Assembly: GCA_013816685.1 (NCBI GenBank) | Contig: JACDDX010000109.1 | Span: 1 to 6,080 of the forward strand | Source: Gemmatimonadales bacterium | GTDB lineage: Bacteria > Gemmatimonadota > Gemmatimonadetes > Gemmatimonadales > GWC2-71-9 | Reading direction: 5' to 3' | Length of the DNA stretch: 6,080 nt | Shown: positions 5,392 to 6,080 of the stretch, piece after piece | Layout of the letters: each line of letters opens with the position of its first letter | Position numbering within the stretch: the stretch's first letter is position 1 | The notes under the pieces: model-generated | What the model was told of the DNA's origin: nothing | The model's input: only the letters and a program-made list of their open reading frames with translations | Database searches by the model: none | Made by a program: the position numbers and the translations under genes

Positions 5392-5901
5392 TCACGGATA
5401 CACCAGTTGTCGAAAGGTGAGCACCTGCCCTCCCACACCGAGCGTTCCGTGGTTGACCCCAGCCTGCGAGGGCTGCATTTCAAACACGACTTCGGCGCGG
5501 CTGGCCCTGCCGCCGGCGAGCTCGAATGCGTAGTCCAGCATCTCACCGCGGGCCCGGACCCGCACCGGGCGCGGGAGGATTCGCTCGATCATCATGCGAT
5601 CCAGGTATTGGCGAGAGATCGACAGACGCACCGGCGAGGGCAGCGACCCGGACGCGAGCGTGACCTTCAGTTTGAGCGGCGCGCCGAGTCGCGCGAAGCG
5701 CTCATATTCGAGACTGACGTCTCCGCGCGGGCTTCGCGCGGTCGCATGCGACAGTGGCCCCCGGCCGAACACGCCGAGAGCCCCTGCAATCACCAGCGAC
5801 ACCATGATGCCCCAGCCGACCCGCTGTGCGCGCCAGTCGTTGTTCTGCGCCCGGAGATTCTGATCGATCTCCAGCCGGCCCACCCGCGTGACATCCGACA
5901 C
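5392..5901 (-). CDS. Single-pass membrane protein of unknown function, upstream of the YetF gene
   Basis: A 169-residue protein I cannot name. A short cytoplasmic head (VGRLEIDQNL at 7-16, then NDWRAQRVGW at 21-30) precedes one hydrophobic segment (about 29-46), then GRGPLS. The rest is predicted outside the membrane: LEYERFARLGAP (64-75), a region rich in alternating hydrophobic residues that looks like beta strands (76-140), PRPVRVRARGEMLDYAFEL (110-128), and the end VLTFRQLVYP. There are no cysteines and no evident catalytic motif; the outer part may be a beta-sandwich. I recall similar head-TM-beta proteins beside DUF421 genes, which fits its place here, but this was not searched. The start is taken as GTG at 5901 with GAGG 4 nt upstream; GTG at 5883 is an alternative that would remove six residues. 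A partner or accessory role for the YetF protein is inference. Confidence 0.78.
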   Translation of the reverse strand: MSDVTRVGRLEIDQNLRAQNNDWRAQRVGWGIMVSLVIAGALGVFGRGPLSHATARSPRGDVSLEYERFARLGAPLKLKVTLASGSLPSPVRLSISRQYLDRMMIERILPRPVRVRARGEMLDYAFELAGGRASRAEVVFEMQPSQAGVNHGTLGVGGQVLTFRQLVYP

Positions 5902-5946
5902 CAGACCTCGAGCGTTGTGAGGAGGCGCCCAGGGGGCGGCAGGGCC

Positions 5947-6080
5947 CTATTCCGGATCAGTGCCCTGCGACTGTCGCCGGACGCTTTCCTCGTGCGCCGC
6001 ATCGTCGAGCTGCGCGCTGGTACCGTCGCGGCTGTCGGGATCGGCCACCTCATCCTTGGGCGATGCGTACGTTCGCCCCA
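5947..6080 (-). CDS. C-terminal end of an unidentified hydrophilic protein (5' end outside the window)
   Basis: One minus-strand frame is open from the window edge to a TAG at 5949-5947, giving 43 residues that include RTYASPKDEVADPDSRDG and end RRQSQGTDPE. The composition is hydrophilic and mostly acidic, typical of a disordered C-terminal tail, and third codon positions are mostly G or C as in the neighbouring genes. It has the same orientation as everything else and ends 45 bp before the next gene. Another minus-strand frame and one plus-strand frame are also open here, so the choice rests on codon style and orientation. No family can be assigned. Confidence 0.5.
   Translation of the reverse strand, partial: GRTYASPKDEVADPDSRDGTSAQLDDAAHEESVRRQSQGTDPE

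Noticed and set aside
5941..5948. AGGGCCCT palindrome at the stop of the partial upstream gene
   Set aside because: Short GC palindromes are expected often at this base composition, and no U-tract follows.
5790..6053. Minus-strand 87-residue ORF overlapping the start of the unknown membrane protein
   Set aside because: Arg/Ser/Ala-rich, no SD, and it overlaps about 110 bases of a better-supported gene in another frame.
5917..6080. Plus-strand frame open from a GTG to the window edge
   Set aside because: It has no SD, opposes the gene direction of the whole window, and is the in-register antisense of the minus-strand tail. It cannot be fully excluded without flanking sequence.

Overview
The window is a compact stretch of a high-GC bacterial chromosome. 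Every convincing gene lies on the minus strand, so transcription runs from position 6080 towards 1. Most spacers are short, GTG and TTG starts are used beside ATG, and most starts have Shine-Dalgarno (SD) motifs. Tat-type and lipoprotein export signals, a paired secreted ferritin-like module and the N/D-rich linker after a lipobox would suit Gemmatimonadota or a related Gram-negative soil lineage. That placement is a guess from gene style; no rRNA or marker gene is present. I see no tRNA, rRNA, IS element, CRISPR array or phage gene.

Layout in the order of transcription. (1) 6080-5947: C-terminal end of an unidentified protein with a hydrophilic, acidic tail. (2) 5901-5392: single-pass membrane protein of unknown function, followed after 60 bp by a YetF/DUF421 membrane protein (5331-4879). 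(3) A 103-bp spacer with three clustered or overlapping palindromes, the best candidate for a control region. (4) A three-gene run: membrane-anchored short-chain dehydrogenase (4775-3696), DUF2892-SRPBCC protein (3651-2896) and thioredoxin-reductase-like flavoprotein with a CPIC motif (2899-1895). The last two overlap by four bases (TTGA). (5) A 73-bp spacer with an imperfect hairpin. (6) A second three-gene run: ferritin-like lipoprotein (1821-1111), Tat-exported ferritin-like protein (1097-345) and the start of a lipoprotein that looks like an alpha/beta hydrolase (329 to beyond position 1). In both junctions of this run the SD overlaps the upstream stop codon (TGAGGAG, TAAGGAG).

The genes read as envelope and stress accessory functions: two extracytoplasmic ferritin-like four-helix proteins that may bind a metal pair, a flavin disulfide reductase, a membrane-tethered oxidoreductase beside a putative lipid- or quinone-type ligand-binding protein, and a YetF-type membrane protein. 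A shared role in oxidative or desiccation stress is inference from family knowledge and proximity. I see no clearly new system. The points most worth a second look are the redox flavoprotein that lacks the usual NADPH signature, the differently exported ferritin-like pair, and the palindrome-rich spacer.
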